From Thermaceae bacterium (lineage in GTDB: Bacteria; Deinococcota; Deinococci; Deinococcales; Marinithermaceae), in assembly GCA_026989475.1 (NCBI GenBank), contig JALSJG010000265.1:1-7829 (forward strand): a stretch of 7,829 nucleotides of DNA, given 5' to 3'. The position numbers and the translations under genes are program-made. A model generated the notes under the pieces. That model made no database searches and was not told the origin of the DNA. It worked only from the letters and a program-made list of their open reading frames with translations. How positions within the stretch are numbered: the stretch's first letter is position 1; each line of letters begins with the position of its first letter. Below are positions 1 through 5,309 of the stretch, one piece after another.

Positions 1-1190
1 AGCCCAAGCAGCACGGTCGCCCGGGCCCCGCGAATGGTCTCAAGGAGCCCCGGGGCCTTGCCCGAAAACGCCCAGCCCTCGACCACCTTGGGGTCGTGGG
101 CGAACTCCTCTTTGTAGTGCTCCATGTGGCGGTTTTTGAGGAGAAGCCCTTTCGAGTCGAGGACGAAGATGCGGGAAAGCGCCTCCTCCTCGCTGAGCCC
201 CGCGTCCATCAGCCCGGCCTTGATCGCCCGGGCCACCCCGACGCCGCCGGCCCCCGCGCCCAGGATGACGAAGCGCTGGTCGGTGAGCTTTTCCTCCTTC
301 ATTCGCATGGCGGCGAGCAGCCCGGCGAGCGTCACCGCGCCGGTACCCTGAATGTCGTCGTTGAAAGAGGGAATCCGCTTGCGGTAGCGCTCGAGCACGG
401 TAAACGCCGCGTCCTTCGCGAGGTCCTCCCACTGCAGGAGGACCTTGGGATAGCGCTCCTTCAAAGCCTCGACGAAGCGGTCCATGAAGCGGAGATAGGC
501 CTGGCCGCGGAGGCGCTTGTGGCGAACCCCCAGGTAGAGGGGATCGGAGAGCAGGTCGTCCCGGTCGGTGCCGACGTCGAGCTCGACCGGGAGCGTCTTG
601 TCCGGGGCCACGCCGCCCGCGGCGGTATAAAGGGAGAGCTTCCCGATCGAGATCGCCATCCCTCCAAACCCCTGGTCGCCGATCCCGAGGATCGCCGAGG
701 AGTCGGTCGCCACCACCAGCCGCACGTCCTCGAGGGGTACGTTCTCGAGCACCTGCTCGATGCGCCCGATGTTGTCGGTGGAAACGGTGAGCCCCCGGGG
801 GAGCCGGTAGATGTGGGAAAAGAGCCGGACCGCCTCGCCCACCGTGGGGGTGTAGATGATCGGCATCATCTCCTCGAGGTGCTCGACCAAAAGGGCGTAA
901 AAGAGCACCTCGTTCCGGTCCTGCAGGTCGCGGAGGAAGATGTGCTTGTCGAGCGGGGTCTGGAGCAGGCGGTAGCGGCGGTAGTTCCGCTCCTTCTGTT
1001 CTTCGATGTCGGCCACGTGGGGGGGGAGGAGCCCGTCGAGGTCGAGGAGCTTTCGCTCGTCGGCGGTAAAGGCGGTGCCCTTGTTCAAAAGCGGGATGCG
1101 GGTGAGCAAAAAGCCGCTGACGTAGACCTCGAGGTAGCGGTTCCCGCGTTCGTCGCGCTTGACGTCGTAATACTTGCTGACCCGGGCCAT
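1..1190 (-). CDS. maeA: NAD(P)-dependent malic enzyme, 3' end cut off by the window
   Basis: Oxidatively decarboxylates malate to pyruvate and CO2 with reduction of NAD(P); a cytoplasmic enzyme linking the TCA cycle to pyruvate. About 396 residues are present from the ATG at 1190; the family is usually 540-580 residues, so roughly the last 30% lies off the left edge. The conserved residues fall at almost the same numbers as in well-studied malic enzymes: Tyr113 in YTPTVG, Lys184 in GKLSLYTA, metal ligands Glu255 and Asp256 in LQWEDLAK, and Asp278/Asp279 in FNDDIQGT. The dinucleotide-binding loop GAGAGGVG is at about 311-318. The start is fixed by an in-frame stop a few codons upstream (1212-1214) and by a -10 box 6 nt before the ATG. 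It is divergent from mdh across 80 bp. NAD versus NADP preference cannot be settled; the symbol follows the long SfcA/MaeA type. Confidence 0.93.
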   Translation of the reverse strand, partial: MARVSKYYDVKRDERGNRYLEVYVSGFLLTRIPLLNKGTAFTADERKLLDLDGLLPPHVADIEEQKERNYRRYRLLQTPLDKHIFLRDLQDRNEVLFYALLVEHLEEMMPIIYTPTVGEAVRLFSHIYRLPRGLTVSTDNIGRIEQVLENVPLEDVRLVVATDSSAILGIGDQGFGGMAISIGKLSLYTAAGGVAPDKTLPVELDVGTDRDDLLSDPLYLGVRHKRLRGQAYLRFMDRFVEALKERYPKVLLQWEDLAKDAAFTVLERYRKRIPSFNDDIQGTGAVTLAGLLAAMRMKEEKLTDQRFVILGAGAGGVGVARAIKAGLMDAGLSEEEALSRIFVLDSKGLLLKNRHMEHYKEEFAHDPKVVEGWAFSGKAPGLLETIRGARATVLLG

Positions 1191-1196
1191 GCGCTC

Positions 1197-1202
1197 ATTG
1201 TA
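1197..1202 (-). promoter_or_regulatory. -10 box of a probable leaderless malic enzyme transcript
   Basis: Read on the minus strand, TACAAT (five of six matches to TATAAT) is followed by exactly 6 nt (GAGCGC) and then the malic enzyme ATG. Transcription would begin at or next to the A of the ATG, giving a leaderless mRNA, which fits the lack of any Shine-Dalgarno sequence before this start. No good -35 hexamer is seen 16-18 nt upstream. Confidence 0.6.
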
Positions 1203-1228
1203 GAGGCCCGGTCAAAGACGGCTGTCCC

Positions 1229-1242
1229 GCCCCCTTGGGGGC
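1229..1242. promoter_or_regulatory. Palindrome in the malic enzyme/mdh divergent spacer, candidate operator
   Basis: Six-base arms GCCCCC (1229-1234) and GGGGGC (1237-1242) flank a TT centre. A second, wider arm pair, TCCCGC (1225-1230) and GCGGGA (1253-1258), overlaps it. The site lies upstream of both start codons and its right arm touches a possible mdh -10 sequence. It could bind a dimeric regulator acting on both genes, or it may be a chance product of GC-rich sequence. No regulator is encoded nearby. Confidence 0.35.
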
Positions 1243-1247
1243 AAAAT
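1242..1247 (+). promoter_or_regulatory. mdh: Weak possible -10 box for mdh
   Basis: CAAAAT is the only AT-rich hexamer in the GC-rich spacer upstream of mdh and matches TATAAT at four of six positions. It would start transcription near 1254 and leave a leader of about 17 nt that still carries the Shine-Dalgarno sequence. No convincing -35 is visible. Confidence 0.3.
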
Positions 1248-1259
1248 AGGGAGCGGGAA

Positions 1260-1265
1260 AGGAGG
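1260..1265 (+). promoter_or_regulatory. mdh: Ribosome binding site of mdh
   Basis: AGGAGG lies 5 nt before the ATG at 1271, a near-perfect Shine-Dalgarno. It contrasts with malic enzyme, pheA and ruvA, which have none and look leaderless. Confidence 0.75.
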
Positions 1266-1270
1266 CGCGT

Positions 1271-2221
1271 ATGGCACTCACCGGAAGACCCAAGGTCAGC
1301 ATCATCGGCGCGGGGAACGTCGGCGCGACCCTCGGGATGCGCATCGCCGAGAGCGGGCTCGCCGACGTGGTGATGGTGGACATCGTCGAGGGGATGCCCC
1401 AGGGCAAGGCGCTCGACCTCTCCGAGGCCCGGCCCATCGTGGGCAACGACGTCACCATCGTGGGCACCAACGACTACGCCTTGATCGAGGGCTCGGAGAT
1501 CGTGGTGACCACCTCGGGGGTGCCCCGGAAACCCGGAATGAGCCGGGACGATCTCATCGAGATCAACGCGAAGATCGCAAAAGACGTCGCCGAGAAGATC
1601 AAGCAGTACGCCCCCGACGCGATCATCATCCAGGTGGCGAACCCCCTCGACGCGATCACCTACGTGATCGCCGAGATCACCCAGGTCCCGAAGCACAAGA
1701 TCATGGGCATGGCCGGGGTACTCGACACCGCCCGCTACCGCTACTTCATCGCGGAAAAGCTGGGCGTGAGCGTGAAGGACGTCTTCGGGGTGGTGCTCGG
1801 CGGCCACGGCGACAGCATGGTCCCGCTCCCCCGGCTCACCACCGTGGGCGGGGTACCGCTCCCGGAACTCCTGCCCGAAGACGAGATCGAGGCGATCGTC
1901 GAGCGCACCCGGAAGGGCGGGGCCGAGATCGTGAGCCTCTTGAAGACGGGCTCCGCCTACTACGGCCCCTCGGCCGCCACCTGGGAAATGGTGAAGGCGA
2001 TCCTCAAGGACGAGAAACGCATCCTCCCGGTGGCCACCTACCTCGAGGGCCAGTACGGCATCGAGGGGCTCTTCGTCGGCGTGCTGGCGGTGCTCGGCAA
2101 GGGTGGCGTCGAGAAGATCTGGGAGGTGCCCTTGAAGCCGGAGGAGCTCGAGGCCTTGAAGCAAAGCGCCGAGCACGTGCGGGAGCTCGTCGAGAAGGTC
2201 GACGAGCTCGGGATTCTCTAA
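1271..2221 (+). CDS. mdh: Malate dehydrogenase, LDH-like type
   Basis: Interconverts malate and oxaloacetate with NAD in the TCA cycle; cytoplasmic. The 316-residue length is normal for the LDH-like bacterial MDH group. Visible elements: Rossmann loop GAGNVG at 13-18; Asp37 ending beta-2, which favours NAD over NADP; mobile substrate loop with VPRKPGMSR, where Arg86 is the malate-specifying residue (lactate dehydrogenases have Gln there) and Arg92 binds substrate; Asn124 in NPLD; Asp152 and Arg155; catalytic His179 in GGHGDSMVP. The Arg at the specificity position makes lactate dehydrogenase unlikely. The ATG has a strong Shine-Dalgarno 5 nt upstream. The gene is divergent from malic enzyme, also malate-using, and its TAA stop overlaps the pheA stop on the other strand. 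It differs from the cytosolic-type MDH known from Thermus thermophilus and T. flavus. Confidence 0.95.
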   Translation: MALTGRPKVSIIGAGNVGATLGMRIAESGLADVVMVDIVEGMPQGKALDLSEARPIVGNDVTIVGTNDYALIEGSEIVVTTSGVPRKPGMSRDDLIEINAKIAKDVAEKIKQYAPDAIIIQVANPLDAITYVIAEITQVPKHKIMGMAGVLDTARYRYFIAEKLGVSVKDVFGVVLGGHGDSMVPLPRLTTVGGVPLPELLPEDEIEAIVERTRKGGAEIVSLLKTGSAYYGPSAATWEMVKAILKDEKRILPVATYLEGQYGIEGLFVGVLAVLGKGGVEKIWEVPLKPEELEALKQSAEHVRELVEKVDELGIL

Positions 2222-3087
2222 GCGAAGCCTCCCTCGCCGCGGTCGGCGCTCCCGGCCGCGGCTTCCTCCTCGCCGTTGGGGGCAGCGGGATAGGAGCCGA
2301 GCACCTTGACGAAGGCAGCCCGACGAAGGAGCGCAAGGAGCGCCCTCGAGGGGGCCTCGTCCTCCACGTGTCCCTCGAAGTCGAGGTAGAAGACGTAGCT
2401 CCAGGGCCGGTCCTTTCTGGGGCGGGACTCGACCTTGGTGAGGTTCACCCCCGCCTCGGCGAAGGCCCCGATCGCCTCGTAGAGCCCCCCGGGGCGGTGG
2501 CGCACCGCGAAGACCACGCTGGTCTTGTAAGGGCCCTCGCCCCGGGGCTCCTCCTCCCGGGCGAGGACGAAGAAGCGGGTGTAGTTGAAGGCAAAGTCCT
2601 CGATCCCGCACTCGAGGACCCTAAGCCCGTAGCGCTCCGCCGCCCGGCGGCTCGCGATGGCGGCGAGGCCGGGCCTCGGGTTTTCCGCCACCATCCGGGC
2701 GGCGCCGGCGGTGTCCGAGACCGGAACCGGGGTGAGCAGGTGGCGGGCCAGAAAACCGTCGCACTGGGCGAGCGCCTGGGGGTGGCTCGCTACTTCTCGA
2801 ATCTCCTCGAGCTTCGTCCCAGCCGGGGCCACCAGGCAGTGGCGCACCCTCAGCACCACCTCGCCGACCACGTGGAGGTCGCTTTGGAGGAGGAGGTCGT
2901 AGGTTTGGTTGATGCTGCCGGCCACGGCGTTTTCCACCGGCACGATGCCGCGCTCCGCCTCTCCCCGGGTCACTGCCTCGAAGACCTGGTGGAAGGTGGG
3001 AAGCCCCACCGGGGTGGCTTCAGGTGCGTACTTGAGCGCGGCCTCCTCGCTGAAGGCCCCTTCCTGCCCTTGGTACGCGATCCGCAT
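2218..3087 (-). CDS. pheA: Prephenate dehydratase
   Basis: Converts prephenate to phenylpyruvate in phenylalanine synthesis; cytoplasmic. The 289-residue protein is a stand-alone dehydratase with no chorismate mutase domain. The N-terminal YQGQEGAFSE (5-14), PVENAVAGSI (50-59) and the catalytic signature NYTRFFVL with Thr170-Arg171-Phe172 identify the PDT domain at about 1-178. The C-terminal ACT domain (about 188-268) keeps GGLYEA (200-205) and ESRP (220-223), the phenylalanine-binding motifs, so feedback inhibition by phenylalanine is expected. About 20 Glu/Ala/Gly-rich residues follow the usual family end near GSYPA. The frame stays open far upstream; the ATG at 3087 is chosen because it matches the family N-terminus and lies 7 nt after a TATAGT -10 box. 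It is convergent with mdh (4-bp overlap) and divergent from ruvA across 22 bp. Confidence 0.95.
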   Translation of the reverse strand: MRIAYQGQEGAFSEEAALKYAPEATPVGLPTFHQVFEAVTRGEAERGIVPVENAVAGSINQTYDLLLQSDLHVVGEVVLRVRHCLVAPAGTKLEEIREVASHPQALAQCDGFLARHLLTPVPVSDTAGAARMVAENPRPGLAAIASRRAAERYGLRVLECGIEDFAFNYTRFFVLAREEEPRGEGPYKTSVVFAVRHRPGGLYEAIGAFAEAGVNLTKVESRPRKDRPWSYVFYLDFEGHVEDEAPSRALLALLRRAAFVKVLGSYPAAPNGEEEAAAGSADRGEGGFA

Positions 3088-3094
3088 CCGCTCC

Positions 3095-3100
3095 ACTATA
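3095..3100 (-). promoter_or_regulatory. pheA: -10 box of a probable leaderless pheA transcript
   Basis: On the minus strand TATAGT (five of six matches to TATAAT) is followed by 7 nt and the pheA ATG, so the transcript would start at or within a base or two of the initiation codon. It shares the four bases TATA at 3097-3100 with the opposite-strand ruvA -10 box. No clear -35 is seen; it would have to lie inside the ruvA coding start. Confidence 0.65.
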
Positions 3101-3102
3101 CT
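3097..3102 (+). promoter_or_regulatory. ruvA: -10 box of a probable leaderless ruvA operon transcript
   Basis: TATACT (five of six matches to TATAAT) is followed by 7 nt and the ruvA GTG. There is no Shine-Dalgarno sequence before that GTG. The box overlaps the pheA -10 box and its distance to the start codon is identical, so the 22-bp spacer works as a symmetric two-way promoter. The nearest TTG-like -35 (TTGGTA, 3070-3075) is 21 nt away, which is too far. Confidence 0.62.
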
Positions 3103-3109
3103 GAGCCGC

Positions 3110-3685
3110 GTGCTGCGGCGGGTTCGGGGCGAGGTAAGCGCGGTGGGCGAGGACCGGCTTTGGCTTTGGGTCGGGGGGTTTGAGCTCGAGCTCCTCGCTC
3201 CCACCCCAACGCTCGCCGCCCTTGAGGTAGGCGGGCCCGCCACCCTATTCGTCCACCTCCACTGGCGGGAGGAGGGACCGTTGCTCTTTGGATTTGCCAC
3301 CGAAGCCGAGCGCGAGGCGTTTCTCCGCCTCCTCGGGGTGAGCGGCGTGGGCCCCAAGGTCGCCCTCGCCCTCCTCGGCACCCTGGGAGCGGAGGGGCTT
3401 TTCCACGCGGTGGCGGCGGAGGACGCCGCCGCCCTCACTGCCGCCCCGGGAGTGGGGAAAAGGGTGGCGGAACGGGTGGTGCTCGAGCTCAAGGGCAAGC
3501 TCCCCCTCCCCGAAACCCCCGCCCCCGCCGCCGATGCGAAGACCCTGAACGAGGCGATCGAGGCCCTTTTGCTCCTCGGCTTTCGGGAGGCGGCGGTGCG
3601 GCGGGTGGTGCCCGCCCTCGCCCGCGCTCACCCCGAGGCCGGCCCCGAGGAGCTGATCCGGCTCGCGCTCAAGGAGCTCCGCTAA
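3110..3685 (+). CDS. ruvA: Holliday junction branch migration protein RuvA
   Basis: Tetrameric DNA-binding subunit of the RuvABC complex; it holds four-way junctions in a square form and loads the RuvB helicase. The 191 residues match the family's 190-205. Domain I, an OB-fold, covers about 1-62 and opens with LRRVRGEV, close to the usual MIxxLxGxx. Domain II carries two helix-hairpin-helix motifs: LLGVSGVGPKVALALL at 74-89 and LTAAPGVGKRVAERV at 109-123. After a Pro/Ala-rich linker (132-142), domain III (about 144-191) contains the RuvB-contacting helices with EALLLLGF. The frame is open well upstream; GTG 3110 is chosen from the family N-terminus and the TATACT box 7 nt before it. ruvB and ruvC are not in the window. 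It is the first gene of an operon whose other members look envelope-related. Confidence 0.95.
   Translation: MLRRVRGEVSAVGEDRLWLWVGGFELELLAPTPTLAALEVGGPATLFVHLHWREEGPLLFGFATEAEREAFLRLLGVSGVGPKVALALLGTLGAEGLFHAVAAEDAAALTAAPGVGKRVAERVVLELKGKLPLPETPAPAADAKTLNEAIEALLLLGFREAAVRRVVPALARAHPEAGPEELIRLALKELR
3671..3676 (+). promoter_or_regulatory. Ribosome binding site of the FemAB-family gene, inside ruvA
   Basis: AAGGAG lies in the last codons of ruvA, 9 nt before the ATG at 3686. It supports that start and translation of the second gene from the ruvA message. Confidence 0.6.
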
Positions 3686-4720
3686 ATGAAGCTACGCGAG
3701 GTACGGGACCCCACCGAGTGGAACGCCCTCGTCCGCGGCTTTCGTTACCACGCGAGCCTGCAAAGCTGGGGCTGGGGCGAGGTGAAGCGCCTTTCCGGCT
3801 GGCGGCCCCGGCGCATTCTGATCGAGGAGGCAGGGCGTCCGGTGCTCGCCGCCCAGGTTTTGGAAAAGGGAAAGGGCCCCCTCGCCCTCGCCTACGCCCC
3901 CCGGGGCCCCGCCTTCGACGAGCCCGCAGCGCTCCCCGAAGCCCTCGCCCTGCTCGCCTCGAGCCTCCGGGGCGGCTACCTCAAGATCGAGCCGCCCCTA
4001 TTGCTCCAAGAAGGCGAGGCGCCGCCCCGGATCCCGGGCCTCGTCCCGGCCGAGACGATCCAGCCTGAGTGCTCCCTCGTCCTTCCCCTCGACGGCGAGG
4101 AAAGCCTCCTCAAGAGGATGAAGCCCAAAACCCGCTACAACATCCGGCTCTCGGGCCGAAAGGGGGTGAAGACCCGCCTCGTCTTTCCCGGGGAAAGCGA
4201 CGCCGAAGCCGCCTTCGACGCCTTCTTCCGGCTCTTTACCGAGACCAACCAAAGGGCGAGGCTCCGCCAGCATAGCCGCGCTTACTACGAGGCGGTCTTT
4301 CGCAAGATGCACCAGCCGGCGGGCGAGGCCTTCCTCGTGCTCGCCGAGCTCGAGGGCACGCGGCTTGCCGCCGGGCTTTTCGTCGCCTTCGGCGAGCGGG
4401 TGGACTACCTCTATGGCGGCTCCACCCGGGCCCGCCGGGAGGTCATGGCCCCCTACGCGATGCACTGGGCGGCGATCCGCTACGGGCTCGAGCGCGGCTA
4501 CCGCTACTACGATCTCTGGGGCGTGCCCCGGGTGCCAAACCCAGAAAGCCACGCCTATGGCATCTACCGCTTCAAGGAGGGCTTCGGCGGGAGGCGGGTG
4601 CGCTTTCCCGCCTACGACCGTCCGCTCTCCCCTTTCTACCGGCCGCTCGTGCGCGCGCTTCGGCTTTACAAGGACTTCCAGAACTGGCGGGCCCGGGGCA
4701 CCCGGCGGGACGTGCTCTAA
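3686..4720 (+). CDS. FemAB-family peptidoglycan bridge aminoacyltransferase
   Basis: Likely transfers amino acids from aminoacyl-tRNA to the side chain of the peptidoglycan precursor lipid II at the inner face of the membrane, building the cross-bridge. Thermus and Deinococcus have ornithine with glycine bridges, so glycine is the probable donor residue (inference). The 344 residues show a tandem GNAT-like fold: SLQSWGWGEVK at about 24-34, the family hallmark MKPKTRYNIRLSGRKGV at 145-161, TETNQRARLRQHS at 185-197, LYGGSTRARREVMAPYAMHW at 242-261, YRYYDLWGVP at 272-281 and YRFKEGFGG at 294-302. The coiled-coil arm of staphylococcal FemA is absent, giving the FmhB/MurM-like compact form. There is no signal peptide or membrane segment. 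The ATG immediately follows the ruvA TAA. A different FemAB-fold acyltransferase substrate cannot be excluded. Confidence 0.88.
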   Translation: MKLREVRDPTEWNALVRGFRYHASLQSWGWGEVKRLSGWRPRRILIEEAGRPVLAAQVLEKGKGPLALAYAPRGPAFDEPAALPEALALLASSLRGGYLKIEPPLLLQEGEAPPRIPGLVPAETIQPECSLVLPLDGEESLLKRMKPKTRYNIRLSGRKGVKTRLVFPGESDAEAAFDAFFRLFTETNQRARLRQHSRAYYEAVFRKMHQPAGEAFLVLAELEGTRLAAGLFVAFGERVDYLYGGSTRARREVMAPYAMHWAAIRYGLERGYRYYDLWGVPRVPNPESHAYGIYRFKEGFGGRRVRFPAYDRPLSPFYRPLVRALRLYKDFQNWRARGTRRDVL

Positions 4721-4742
4721 CCCCAACCTTACCTCCCGCGCG

Positions 4743-4748
4743 TAGGGT
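4743..4748 (+). promoter_or_regulatory. Possible internal leaderless -10 box before the LptC-like gene
   Basis: TAGGGT fits the TANNNT pattern and is followed by 6 nt and the GTG start at 4755, the same geometry as for malic enzyme, pheA and ruvA. Its first three bases are also an in-frame stop for the downstream gene. The GC-rich middle makes it a weak hexamer, so it may only supplement read-through from ruvA. Confidence 0.35.
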
Positions 4749-4754
4749 GAGGGC

Positions 4755-5309
4755 GTGGTACGCGCCGCCCTCGCCCTCCTCCTCGCCCTCCTCGCCGCCG
4801 CCTTCTGGCTTACCCGGGCGGGTGCGCCCCCGCCTCCCCCGGCGGTGGGCGAGGGCGTCTTCGAGGAGGTCGAACTCCTGCTTTTCCCCAAGGCCGACCC
4901 CGAGGCCCGCTGGCGGTTTTCCGCCCGGGAGGTCCGCTACCACCCGAAAACCCGGGTCGCCCGGGTCGAGGGGCTTTCCGAGGGGGCGCGCTACGTGGGG
5001 GATGCCCTTGACCTCAAGCTAAGGGCGGAGGCGATCGAGATCGACCGCTACGACAACCTGAAGACCCCGCGGGCGGTGGTGGAGATCCCCAAGGAGTGCT
5101 GGAAGCTCTACCTCGAGGGCGAGGGGTCCGCGCCGGTTCGGATTGACCAGGCCCGGGGGTTCTTTGCCCCCCGTTTCCGGCTCCAGGGCCCGGGGGTCCG
5201 GGTCGAGGGCCTGGGTTTCCGGGCCGATTTCGGCCTGGAGGAGGCGAGCTGGCGGTCGGGACGCGAGGAATGGCAGACCGGAGGCGAAAATGCGTGTAAG
5301 AGCGAGTAA
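4755..5309 (+). CDS. LptC-like membrane-anchored envelope protein
   Basis: Probably a single-pass inner-membrane protein with a periplasmic beta-jellyroll domain, comparable to LptC, which passes lipid from an ABC transporter to LptA. The 184 residues start with a hydrophobic segment (4-19, Leu/Ala-rich, ending FWL), then a proline run at 25-29 like a spacer, then alternating polar/hydrophobic beta-strand sequence. WRFSAREVRYHPKTRVARVEG (53-73) resembles the LptC-type repeat in which a strand, a turn and a second strand alternate. There is no lipobox cysteine. GTG 4755 is the only reasonable start because TAG at 4743-4745 is in frame. The last 20 bp overlap the next gene. The assignment rests on size, topology and the two OstA-like genes that follow, so it is less certain than theirs. 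Confidence 0.6.
   Translation: MVRAALALLLALLAAAFWLTRAGAPPPPPAVGEGVFEEVELLLFPKADPEARWRFSAREVRYHPKTRVARVEGLSEGARYVGDALDLKLRAEAIEIDRYDNLKTPRAVVEIPKECWKLYLEGEGSAPVRIDQARGFFAPRFRLQGPGVRVEGLGFRADFGLEEASWRSGREEWQTGGENACKSE
5280..5284 (+). promoter_or_regulatory. Ribosome binding site of the first LptA/OstA-like gene
   Basis: GGAGG lies 5 nt before the ATG at 5290, inside the end of the LptC-like gene. It fixes the start of the downstream gene, whose frame is otherwise open upstream. Confidence 0.65.

Noticed and set aside
1210..1215. TTGACC on the minus strand as the -35 box for malic enzyme
   Set aside because: It is a good -35 match, but only 7 nt separate it from TACAAT, far short of the 16-18 nt a normal promoter needs.
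96..1373. Long plus-strand open frame antisense to malic enzyme and running into mdh
   Set aside because: Its product is a low-information His/Glu/Val/Arg-rich sequence with no family motif, and the opposite strand encodes malic enzyme with all its catalytic residues. Long antisense frames are expected in GC-rich DNA.
1085..2611. 508-residue minus-strand open frame covering mdh and part of pheA
   Set aside because: It is antisense to a fully motif-supported malate dehydrogenase and out of frame with pheA. The product looks like reverse-complement codon noise (runs of Asp/His/Leu/Gly/Val).
3088..3498. Upstream in-frame extension of pheA into ruvA
   Set aside because: The extra 137 residues are Ser/Arg/Pro-rich with no family similarity. 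The prephenate dehydratase N-terminus begins at ATG 3087 beside a -10 box.
3998..4891. Minus-strand open frame antisense to the FemAB-family gene
   Set aside because: There is no recognisable domain, and the plus strand carries clear FemAB motifs through the same bases.
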